A DNA stretch of 64,000 nucleotides from Liopterus haemorrhoidalis. Its lineage: Eukaryota > Arthropoda > Insecta > Coleoptera > Dytiscidae. Both the position numbers and the translations under genes were made by a program. Location: positions 50,648,250 through 50,712,249 of the forward strand of contig OZ020613.1 in assembly GCA_963971575.1 (NCBI GenBank), read 5' to 3'. Below, piece after piece: positions 1 through 8,360 of this stretch. Position 1 is the stretch's first letter. Each line of letters starts with the position of its first letter. A model generated the notes under the pieces. The model saw only the letters and a program-made list of their open reading frames with translations. It was not told the DNA's origin and did no database searches.

Positions 1-2
1 GC

Positions 3-1288
3 TCAGAAGTCCAGACGTTTCTTTGTGATGTAATTCCGCGTCTTGAGAATTGGACTTCTGACCGGGTGAAAATCAGGGGTAACAGGGAAAGAGGGGGTGA
101 GGATCGGAGAGAGAGAGAAAGAAGTCGTTGGCGTCGGTGTACGGGCTGGTGACCGTTGTCGTACTGGTGGTGGTGACGCCGTTATTGGGCCAAACAACTC
201 TAGCACTCGCCTTTCTGGCGAGGTATCGGCCGTTGATGAGTGGCTAACGGGGTTCTTTCTTTGCTTCGGAGTAGAAGGCGGCGTCTCCGGGCCGAAAAGC
301 TCTTCGCAGCGAGCCCTCACAAGCCTCGCTATCTCGGTGGCGGCGGGGCGGCTCTTGGGAGGCGGCGGGGCGGCTCTTGGGAGGCGGCGGGGCGGCTCTT
401 GGGAGGCGGCGGCGACACCCTTTTGACTGAGGCTGCTGTGCACAGACCGATGAGGGGGCCTTGCACAGGTCGGATATGGGTTCTAGCCTTCCTTTTGGCA
501 GCGGGGGCGGTGGAAGGCCTAACGGAAGGCGGAGGCGGCGAAATTAATATCGCCCTCCTTCTTGAGCCAGCGCGTTGACTAGTTTGAGCCCCAACATGCC
601 CTTTTGGCTTGGGGGCGGCAGAGACCGGAGCTGGGGGCGGCAGTACGTTCTGGTCAGCTACGGCTGGGGACAACCCAGGATGATGCCCCGTTGACGACGG
701 AGGGAACCCTGGAGCTGCTGGAACGTCTGTCGGTGACCTCGGAGGCGGTGGCAGGACCGTGAGGGCAGCCACGGACTCAGGACCGTCTCTACAAATGTTT
801 TCCACCCGGGGGCGGCAACTGATTCTGGGGGCGGCAGTTGTCTGGACCGGGGGCGGCGATGTCAAGGAGGCGGCTGATGCCTTCTTGACGGTGGGAGCAT
901 GAATTATGGCCCTCTGGGTGCCGTTCCTATGAGCGGGGGCGGCTGTTGTGGGCAGCAAGCGCCTCGGTGATGGTGGCGGCGTTAGCGGGGTGAAACTCCG
1001 GGCTCTCGGGTCTCCCTTGAGTAATAGATGTCGTTGTAAAGCCCGCGGGATTGCGGCATAGGGCTTCGACACATCAATAGGTATTAGGCGGCGGCGACGA
1101 AGGAACGCTTGACGGGCGTTGTACTTCTCCCTCGAAGTCTTCCCTCTACGACCAGCCAGGATGTTGCCGTTGTCCGTTAGTATTGACGTTGTGAATATTA
1201 GCAGGAGGCGGGAACACCTGCCTGGCAGCGAGTGTGGGGGCGGTAGTAATAAGCGCCCGCCACGTAGCGAGAGCCGTCGAAGATACAA
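3..1288 (-). pseudogene. LTR-encoded Pro/Arg-rich protein, frame-broken copy in LTR0
   Basis: Two overlapping minus-strand frames (329-1288 and 3-443) together correspond to the 401-codon frame of the other Gypsy-A LTRs. The upstream frame carries the RRGK and SKPYAAIP regions. The downstream frame carries LFGPETP, LFGPIT and the C-terminal ITKKRLDF. They are separated by a tandem triplication of a roughly 25-bp GC-rich unit (about 335-415), which shifts the frame. The function is unknown. See the intact copies at 6330-7535, 13029-14234 and 25889-27094. Confidence 0.7.
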
Positions 1289-1480
1289 GCGCCGCCTAGT
1301 AGCGAAGCCGTCGGAGAGTACTAGCGCTTGCCAAGTAGCGAGAGCCGTCGCAGTTTTCTAGCGCCGCCTTGAAGCGATGCCGTGGTCGGCAAGAAGCGAA
1401 TAAATCGTCGGTAAGATCACTGTGGAGATACTTCAACTTTGCCAAGAAGCGAAGTTGATTGTTCAGCTGCCTAGAAGCGA

Positions 1481-1491
1481 CCGTGCCTAGC
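1481..1491. repeat. Target-site duplication of NL1 (3' side)
   Basis: The 11-mer ccgtgcctagc occurs here and again at 59914-59924. The left copy is followed by the element's 3' tail and the right copy by LTR0 sequence. A duplication of this length fits target-primed reverse transcription. The mate lies about 58 kb away because of later insertions. Confidence 0.88.
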
Positions 1492-1717
1492 TTGTCTTGT
1501 CTTGTCTTGTCTTGTCCTGTGGTGGTGTACCGGGCTAAAAGCCCTCAACACGTGTCTATTTGGATGAACATGGAGTTCGAAATTTGAGGTAGACCTGCTC
1601 ATCAGGCCTACCTCAAATTCGAAAAATAACAGTTTGAGAAAAAACTCATAAGAGGTAGAAACTCATGTTATAGATCGAAAAAGATAAGGGAGAAAAGATA
1701 AAAAGAGAGAGAGTGGA
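1492..1717 (-). other. NL1 3' UTR with hairpin and pentanucleotide tail
   Basis: On the minus strand the element ends in about five copies of a 5-bp repeat (AAGAC phase, 1492-1517) instead of poly(A). Upstream, 1576-1623 forms a long near-perfect hairpin whose arms start and end with ttcgaa, with a short loop around ctcat. A smaller stem (gggct/agccc) lies near 1533-1545. In non-LTR elements, 3' UTR structures and tail repeats are often what the reverse transcriptase recognises. That role is inferred here. Confidence 0.7.
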
Positions 1718-4411
1718 TTAGCCATCTAGTAGGAAGGAGCGCGGTCTGCGATACTTCCATACTTCGGCTGGGTCATAGTCGACAGAGGCGGCTATGGTGG
1801 GGTTAGAGTGGACCTCTGCCGTTGCAAAAAACTTCTCGGCGCTAGCGCGGATGAAGTCAGCAATGGTGGGTACTCCTAGATCGGATCTGATGTCCGCGTT
1901 ACGAATGAACCAGTCAGCGCTTGCGGCCTGACGTAGGCACTTGTTGTGGAAGACCTGCAACCGCTGTAAATGGGCGGTGTTGGAGTAGGCCCAGACACAA
2001 GATGCGTACGTGAGGATGGGACGGATTATTGTGGTAAATATCCTGGTCTTGTTTGTAGGGTAGAGACTGCTCTTTTTGCCTACGAGACAGTTGAGCATGC
2101 CTTTGGCTTGGTTGGCTCTGAGGATGCAGGCGGTGACATGCCCCCTCCAGGATAACTTAGGGTCAAAGATGAGTCCTAAGTATCGCGCTTGATTACACCA
2201 TGGAATGTCCTCACCAAAAAGGCTAACCGATCCAGTCGGTAGTCTTGGTTTTTTGGTGAAGAGCATTGCCTTGGACTTAGCTCCGTTGACGGCGACGCGC
2301 CAGCGCGTACACCACCGTTCGAGACTCTTACATGAATGTTGGAGTCTTTCGGTGACAAGCGCAGAGCCTAGAGATCGTGCCAAATACGCAGTGTCGTCAG
2401 CGTATTGGCACTTGATGGTTCCTGCTGTTGTCGGCATGTCGTTCGTGTAAAGTGTGAACAACAGCGGCGACAGCAGAGAACCTTGTGGAACCCCAGCCTC
2501 GACTGGTCTCCATGACGAGTGAATATCGTCTATTGTGACTCGTAGTGACCTGTTGGTCAGGTACGAGGCAATTATCCTGACGAGAGCAGGAGAAAATTGA
2601 GCGCAATGCAGTTTGTAGATGAGGCCGGCGTGCCATACGCGGTCAAAGGCCTTAAAGACGTCTACAAAGACTGCACCGGTAGACATATTTCTGTTGAAAC
2701 CGTCGATAATGTGCTCAGAGACGCGCACAAGCTGGTGAATGGTAGAGTGTCCTTTACGGAACCCATGCTGCTCGTCAGGAATCAGACCGTTAGAGTCGGA
2801 GTGATCCTGAAGGCGAAAAAGAATGATCTTCTCTAGCATTTTGCCGAGGCAGGAAAGAAGAGAGATCGGCCGGTAACTCTTAATTAGAGAGCGGTTGGTC
2901 TGAGCTTTGGCGATCAGAATTATGTTCGCCTTTTTCCAAGCGGTTGGAAAATGGCACAATTTTAGGGCAGAGTTAAAAAGTAGGGTAAGGGAAAGTAGCG
3001 CTTTCCTGCCCAGGTTTTTAATCATTTTGTTGGAGACCCCGTCTGGACCGGGGGCTTTCTTGATTTTAAGATTTTTTATAATCTTAGCTACTTCTCCGGG
3101 ACTGGAGAAGTCATGAGTGTCGGGGTTAAACTCTTCCTCGGCCAGCGACTGGAGTTTTTCGCCCACTTTTAGAACAAATTCGTGTTCTATAAGCTCCTCG
3201 TTGGGGCTGCACTGGGCCTGTAAGCTGTCGGCAAATGCGTCGGCTTTACTCTGGCGATCGTACAGCGTGCCAGCGGGAGTGTTTATGGGAGGAATCGGAG
3301 CACGTTTCTTCCCTAGAGCCCTGGTCATTTTCCACAGGGAGCGGTCGTCAGGTGACAGTTGCTCTAGTGTATGTGACCATCGGTCGTTCCGGTGTTGCAC
3401 CACTGCCTGGCGCACCTCCCGATCCAGTCGGTTCATACTGGTTTTGTCCAGCGGATCTCGGTTGCGCTGCCAGCAGCGACGAGCCCGATTCCGTTCCAGA
3501 ATGAGCATGCGGATGTGCCGAGGCAGTGGTTTAACCGGGTTTGATATGGTCTTCCTGACCGTGGAGTCCTTAACAGCTTCGTTCAGCATGTCTGTGAAAC
3601 GATCGACTGCTGAATCGAGCTGTTTAGGCGAAGCGATCTTCGTGTGGAAGTCAGATCGCTCTTCCACTAGTCTGGTGAAGGTAGGCCAGTGAATTTTTGT
3701 CAGAGTGACTTCTGAGTTATGGTCTGAAGGACCATTTAAGTCCAAGATCACCGGGTTGTGGTTGGAGCTTAGCTCAGATAGCGTGAAAACATTTGAAGAG
3801 TGCAAGATGTTCTTGAGTAGGAATACATCAAGAACATCAGGCTTGTGTTTAGGATTGAAAGGGTAGTGAGTGGGGTCCTTGGGAGCCAGGACGCTCACCC
3901 CCTTGCTATCGGCAAACTTTCGCAAAGTGCGACCGTTAGAGTTGTATACACGGCTGTTCCACGAGCGGTGTTTACAATTTAGGTCGCCTCCGATTATGAC
4001 CGGAGCACGACGGTTAAGTAGGTCACTCAGATCGGAAGTGATGAGAGTTTTGTGGGGCTGTTTATAAGCAGCAGTTAAAAATAGAGGTCCGAAGCTAGTG
4101 TTAACTTGGATGGTAGTTGCCTCCAAATGGAGGAGCGGAGGGTCAGAGGCCTGAGAGTGGTCAATGCTGCATCTGACATATACAGCAGTGCCTCTCTGAG
4201 GGCCTGTGAGCCTGTCATTCCTGTAACAGCAGTAATTGCGGAGGTTCGCAGAGTCTGCTGGTTTTAGGAATGACTCACAAACTAGAATCACGTCTACGTT
4301 GTGATCGCTAGCAAAAATCTCAAGTTCGTTCCTCTTGGAGTAGAGGCCGTTTGCGTTCCAGGCGCAGACGGTAAGAGCAGAAGGGCGAGTCCTTGTTCTG
4401 GTGTTAGCCAT
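1718..4411 (-). CDS. NL1 ORF2: endonuclease-reverse transcriptase, apparently intact (897 aa)
   Basis: This is the replication enzyme of the Jockey-type element. The N-terminal apurinic-like endonuclease (about residues 12-225) shows WNANGL, the CES motif (E46), GGDLN (D143) and a SNHNP motif where SDH is usual. The reverse transcriptase (about 440-760) has KAPGPDG, YRPISLLS, GFRKGHST, VFKAFDRVWH, GVPQGSLLSPLLF and the YADD catalytic box at about 670-673. There is no RNase H domain, as in the Jockey clade. The ATG (4409-4411) overlaps the ORF1 stop (4404-4406) by 8 nt, which fits termination-reinitiation translation. The frame has no stop over 897 codons, so this half of the element still looks intact. 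Confidence 0.92.
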   Translation of the reverse strand: MANTRTRTRPSALTVCAWNANGLYSKRNELEIFASDHNVDVILVCESFLKPADSANLRNYCCYRNDRLTGPQRGTAVYVRCSIDHSQASDPPLLHLEATTIQVNTSFGPLFLTAAYKQPHKTLITSDLSDLLNRRAPVIIGGDLNCKHRSWNSRVYNSNGRTLRKFADSKGVSVLAPKDPTHYPFNPKHKPDVLDVFLLKNILHSSNVFTLSELSSNHNPVILDLNGPSDHNSEVTLTKIHWPTFTRLVEERSDFHTKIASPKQLDSAVDRFTDMLNEAVKDSTVRKTISNPVKPLPRHIRMLILERNRARRCWQRNRDPLDKTSMNRLDREVRQAVVQHRNDRWSHTLEQLSPDDRSLWKMTRALGKKRAPIPPINTPAGTLYDRQSKADAFADSLQAQCSPNEELIEHEFVLKVGEKLQSLAEEEFNPDTHDFSSPGEVAKIIKNLKIKKAPGPDGVSNKMIKNLGRKALLSLTLLFNSALKLCHFPTAWKKANIILIAKAQTNRSLIKSYRPISLLSCLGKMLEKIILFRLQDHSDSNGLIPDEQHGFRKGHSTIHQLVRVSEHIIDGFNRNMSTGAVFVDVFKAFDRVWHAGLIYKLHCAQFSPALVRIIASYLTNRSLRVTIDDIHSSWRPVEAGVPQGSLLSPLLFTLYTNDMPTTAGTIKCQYADDTAYLARSLGSALVTERLQHSCKSLERWCTRWRVAVNGAKSKAMLFTKKPRLPTGSVSLFGEDIPWCNQARYLGLIFDPKLSWRGHVTACILRANQAKGMLNCLVGKKSSLYPTNKTRIFTTIIRPILTYASCVWAYSNTAHLQRLQVFHNKCLRQAASADWFIRNADIRSDLGVPTIADFIRASAEKFFATAEVHSNPTIAASVDYDPAEVWKYRRPRSFLLDG

Positions 4412-6036
4412 TGTTGGAATTGATGACAGGTGACCAGAAGGCGGATTGAATAGAAATATGATCTATCATGCTGGCGGCGTGGCTCAGGAGAGCGGCCGCT
4501 TGAGATAGAAGCTGATGCAGAGCTTTGAGCGTGTCTGCGGGCGCTTGAGTAAGAGTTGGCACGGAGGCCAGAGTCGGCAAAGGAGCCGGTGTCGGCTTGG
4601 AAGCCGGATTAGGCCTAGGGGCCGGTTTTGGCACAACTACAGCCGCTGATAGCGGTGCGGCAGGCTGCCTTTGCCTCTGACGAGGAGTTTTTGCAGGTTG
4701 CTGTGATGCAGGCAGCACCTGTTGCTTGGCGACTGTCGCCGGTAGAGGTAAATTAGACGAGGAGGTAGAGCGTACCTTCTTCTTAATTTTACGTTTTTGC
4801 TTCCGCTGCAGTTGGAAGCCGTCCGAGTCTACTACGGAGTTAGCAGGCTCGGGGACTCGAACTGCAGGGAGCGGAGCTGCAGGTGGATTGAATGCCACTG
4901 CTGGTTGCGACTGTGTCACGACTGGTGCAGAAGTTGCAGCCGTGTACGGCAGTCTGTTAGCCCAAGCCGAGACGGCTGGGAGAGGCGCGGGCACGAATGT
5001 CGGTCGTGGCGCTGGATGGCGCTGTGAGGGCCTAGCAGAGACAGGCTGTCTGGCTGAGGCCTTCACAGGACAGATGCGAGAGCCGGCAGAGTGAGACGCC
5101 GGAAGGTTACGAGCCTTGCAGTTGTGACAGCAAGGTGGTTCGTTCCGGTTTTTACACTGCTGGGACGAGTGGTCACCGCTACACCAGACGCAACGTGTCT
5201 TGGCGTGACAGCCGCCAGCCGTGTGGTAGAGACCTTGACAATTAAAGCATTGTCTTATCTCGTCGGCTCTTTTCTTCTTCTCCACTTTAATTTTAAAGTA
5301 GAGGAGAGATCTAATGTTGTAGATCGCTGTGTGTGATCTCGGAATCTCTACTGAAATGAGTGGTAGAGTCTGGCGCGCATCAGCGGGACCTTTATATAGG
5401 TGCGTCAGCTTAGTTGGCGCGTGGCCGAGCTGAGTAAGTGCGTACTCGACGCTGGAGAGAGGAACTTCGACTGGAAGTCCTCTTATTACCACTCTCAGTG
5501 GTTGCTCAGATCTGAGCGGTATGACGGTGTACTCTACGTCCGCTAGAGTTTTGTCTGCTTTCATGTCAGCCAAGATTCTGGTGATGCTGCGATAGTCGGC
5601 TACAGATGCCGCTTCTAGCATGATACCAGAGGCTCGGTTGCGGGCACGCAGGATAGTGGCCCCTGCCTGTTCACACCGGCTCATAAACAGCATGTAGTGC
5701 TGTTTACTGCAGAGAGTGACAGGAGGGGGTTTACCCTGGCCGGCAGGCGGCAAAGTCGGTGGTGGTGACTTTGGCGCGGTGTTGCTCTCCATGTCGTTGT
5801 CTGAAACGTCAGACCGAGCGAGCTTGGAGGCTTTTTGTCTCACTGAATTTTGAGATATGGTAGAAGACGAGTCAGAGTGACGCCGCTTCGATGCTGACGA
5901 CGATGTCTCATCGACATCCATGTCGTCTTCCTCAGCAGAGGTTAGGTCGGACTCTGAAGCTGCAGAGCTAGAGAGCCGACTATCTGCCCTTGGGCAGGAG
6001 ACAAGACCCGCAGGTCTGTTGAAGGTCACTCTAGAG
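4404..6036 (-). pseudogene. NL1 ORF1, main C-terminal part (nucleic-acid-binding Gag-like protein), truncated by Gypsy-A
   Basis: ORF1 of Jockey-type elements is an RNA-binding nucleoprotein. After an acidic and Ser-rich stretch (MDVDETSSS) and a basic region comes a PRE_C2HC-like domain. It is followed by clustered Cys/His knuckles (CFNCQGLYHTAGGC, CVWCSGDHSSQQC and CHNCKARNLPASH with a later Cys). The C-terminal third is Pro/Ala-rich. The frame runs through the 6036/6037 junction into LTR sequence, so the apparent N-terminal residues upstream of SRVTFNRP belong to the LTR and not to ORF1. The missing N-terminal portion lies at 27601-27628, about 32736-32797 and 58991-59432, beyond the inserted LTR elements. 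Confidence 0.85.
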
Positions 6037-6329
6037 TGTTGCAGGAGGTAATGTCCCTCGGTCGAGGACCTCAGGCCACTATCCCTGAACACAATACCCA
6101 GGCTAGCTCACGAGCTGGGTCGTAGAATTTCCTCTGGACCTGAAGGGTCACGATCACTAAGCTCCTGAAAAAGAACGTGATTTCCCCAAGGTGTTGAAAA
6201 GAGACACAACCAATAACATTAATCTTTTATTACGAATATGAAATTGAAAAGGAATTTATACAAACGATTAAATACTAACATATGATACAGATAAAGAATT
6301 TGAACAAACATTGTAAAGAACAAAATGGC

Positions 6330-7535
6330 TCAGAAGTCCAGACGCTTCTTTGTGATGCAATTCCGCGTCTTGGGAATTGGACTTCTGACCGGGTGAAAAT
6401 CAGGGGTAACAGGGAAAGAGGGGGTGAGGATTGGAGAAAGAGAGAGAGAAGTCGTCGGTGTCGGAGTACGGGCTGGTGACCGTTGTCGTACTGGCGGTGG
6501 TGACGGCGTTATTGGGCCAAATAGCTCAAGCACTCGCCTTTCTGGCGAGGTATCGGCCGTTGCTGGGTGGCTAACGCTATTCTTTCTCTCCTTCGGAGTA
6601 GAAGGTGGCGTCTCCGGGCCGAAAAGCTCTTCGCGGCGAGCCCTCACAAGCCTCGCTATCTCGGAGGCGGCGGGGCGGCTCTTGGGAGGCGGCGGCGACA
6701 CTCTTTTGACTGGGGCTGCTGTACACAGACCGATGAGGGGGCCTTGTACAGGTCGAATGCGGATCTTAGCTTTTCTCTTGGCAGCGGGGGCGGTGGAAGG
6801 CCTAACGGAAGGCGGGGGCGGCGAAATCAATGTCGTCTTCCTTCTTGGGCCAGCGTGCTGATCAGTTAGAGCCCCAACATGTCTTTTTGGCTTGGGGGCG
6901 GCAGAGACCGGAGCTGGGGGCGGCAGTACGTTCTGGTCAGCTACGGCTGGGGACAACCCAGGATGATGCCCCGTTGACGACGGAGGGAACCCTGGAGCTG
7001 CTGGAACGTCCGTCGGTGACCTCGGAGGCGGTGGCAGGACCGTGAGGGCAGCCACGGACTCAGGACCGTCTCTACAAATGTTTTCCACCCGGGGGCGGCA
7101 ACTGATGCTGGGGGCGGCAGTTGACTGGACCGGGGGCAGCGATGTCAATGAGGCGGCTGATGCCTTCTTGACAGTAGGGGCATGTATTTTGACCCTCTGA
7201 GTGCAGTTCCTATGAGCGGGGGCGGCTGTTGTGGGCAGCAAGCGCCTCGGTGATGGTGGCGGCGTTAGCGGAGTGAAACTCCGGGCTCTCGGGTCTCCCT
7301 TCAGTAATAGCTGTCGCTGTAAAGCCCGCGGGATCGCGGCATATGGCTTCGATACATCTATAGGGATTAGGCGGCGGCGACGAAGGAGCGCTTGACGGGC
7401 GTTGTACTTCTCCCTCGAAGTTTTTCCTCTACGACCAGCCAGGATGTTGCCGTTGTCCGTTAGTATTGACGTTGTGAATATTAGCAGGAGACGGGAACAC
7501 CTGCCTGGCAGCGAGTGTGGGGGCGGTAGTAACAA
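6330..7535 (-). CDS. LTR-encoded Pro/Arg-rich protein (LTR1 copy), function unknown
   Basis: This 401-codon open frame lies wholly inside the LTR, downstream of the TATA box and upstream of the poly(A) signal. The protein is rich in Pro, Arg, Ser and Thr and contains no methionine after its non-ATG first codon. The conserved region begins near an ATC-CTG-GCT segment (residue about 34) and reads LAGRRGK. Recognisable blocks are IPIDVSKPY, GDPRARSF, LFGPETP, LFGPITPSPP and the C-terminal ITKKRLDF. A diverged homologue in LTR-E (29602-30975) keeps the same blocks, which argues that it is a real protein. I do not recognise the family. The low complexity and basic charge suggest a disordered nucleic-acid-binding or adaptor protein, but that is a guess. 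The true start is uncertain (CTG initiation or splicing). Confidence 0.55.
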   Translation of the reverse strand: MLLPPPHSLPGRCSRLLLIFTTSILTDNGNILAGRRGKTSREKYNARQALLRRRRLIPIDVSKPYAAIPRALQRQLLLKGDPRARSFTPLTPPPSPRRLLPTTAAPAHRNCTQRVKIHAPTVKKASAASLTSLPPVQSTAAPSISCRPRVENICRDGPESVAALTVLPPPPRSPTDVPAAPGFPPSSTGHHPGLSPAVADQNVLPPPAPVSAAPKPKRHVGALTDQHAGPRRKTTLISPPPPSVRPSTAPAAKRKAKIRIRPVQGPLIGLCTAAPVKRVSPPPPKSRPAASEIARLVRARREELFGPETPPSTPKERKNSVSHPATADTSPERRVLELFGPITPSPPPVRQRSPARTPTPTTSLSLSPILTPSFPVTPDFHPVRSPIPKTRNCITKKRLDF

Positions 7536-7822
7536 GCGCCCGCCACGTAGCGAGAGCCGTCGTAGATACGAGCGCCGCCTAGTAGCGAAGCCGTCGGAGA
7601 TACGAGCGCCGCCTAGTAGCGAAGCCGTCGGAGATACGAGCGCCGCCTAGTAGCGAAGCCGTCGGAGATTTCCTAGCGCCGCCTTGAAGCGATGCCGTGG
7701 TCGCCAAGAAGCGAATGAATCGTCGATATTATCACTTTGTAGATACTTCAAACTTTGCCAAGAAGCGAAGTTGATTAATCGGCTGCCTGGAAGCGACCGT
7801 GCCTAGCGTAGCACGCTATCTG

Positions 7823-7830
7823 CTTATATA
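7823..7830 (-). promoter_or_regulatory. TATA box of Gypsy-A LTR1
   Basis: The plus strand reads ctt-atata, giving TATATAAG on the minus strand, about 210 bp inside the LTR and about 290 bp upstream of the LTR-encoded frame. Identical copies lie at about 14522-14529 and 27382-27389. Confidence 0.6.
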
Positions 7831-8041
7831 CACTTAGTTTGGAGTGGGGGAAGGAGCTTAACCAATCGTGGCGTAAGCCACGCCCAGTTATAGGAATTTA
7901 ACCCTTATGAATTAAAATAACTCTAAATATGAGTTTTTAGCTGTGTTACGGGTCGCGATCGATGGAAAATGACTCGCTGAATCCAATGGCGTAGGATATA
8001 TTGCGGTGCGACCACCCGATCGCGAGATATCTGCGGTAACA

Positions 8042-8360
8042 AGTTCCTCCCCGTCGAGATATTTTTCCATCGTCGTGACCCGTAACCGAGCATCGCTTAA
8101 AACTAAATACAATACAAAAAATATAAGTGCAACAATGCACAACAATATGCAATAATGTTCGTGAAAAAATGTCATAGTTCACTTCACTAGTGTTCTTATA
8201 AACAAAGTCTTTTGGGGAATGTTTTTAATTTAAAAAAGTGTCTTTCTCACTATAATTTTTAATGGGTAATTGTCTTTGGTGATAATTTAAAATTGTTTGT
8301 CACTCACATGGGGGAGGGGTCGGCACTGTAGTGTCCATGGGGGTTAGTGGGGGCGTGCGG
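8042..8360 (-). other. Gypsy-A copy 1, 3' untranslated region and polypurine tract
   Basis: No gene is visible between the pol stop and the 3' LTR. Immediately next to the LTR, the minus strand reads GGGGAGGAACT (about 8042-8052), a plausible polypurine tract for plus-strand priming. The rest is AT-rich. Confidence 0.6.

Larger units (their letters stand above)
1..1491 (-). mobile_element. LTR0, downstream part (Gypsy-A-type LTR, cut by window edge and by NL1)
   Basis: This stretch aligns base for base with the Gypsy-A LTRs (LTR1 from about 6328 onward), so the window starts about 291 bp inside the LTR. It runs in the minus orientation and carries the LTR-encoded Pro-rich frame, in broken form. 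At 1481-1491 it ends in ccgtgcctagc and stops abruptly at the 3' tail of the non-LTR element NL1. The missing upstream part of the same LTR resumes at 59914 with the same 11 bases. LTR0 is therefore a single LTR split by about 58 kb of younger insertions. It differs from LTR1-3 by many substitutions and by a local triplication near 335-415, so it is an older or separate copy. Confidence 0.9.
6037..8041 (-). repeat. Gypsy-A LTR1 (3' LTR of copy 1), 2005 bp
   Basis: On the minus strand U3 begins TGTTACCGC at 8041. A TATA box (TATATAAG, about 7823-7830) lies about 210 bp in, so U3 is short and R-U5 is about 1.8 kb. A polyadenylation signal AATAAA is at 6226-6231. The LTR ends CCTGCAACA at 6037. 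The 1.2-kb LTR-encoded frame lies between TATA and poly(A) signal. Imperfect repeats of about 28-30 bp (gagcgccgcctagtagcgaagccgtc type) lie at about 7550-7680. Confidence 0.92.
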
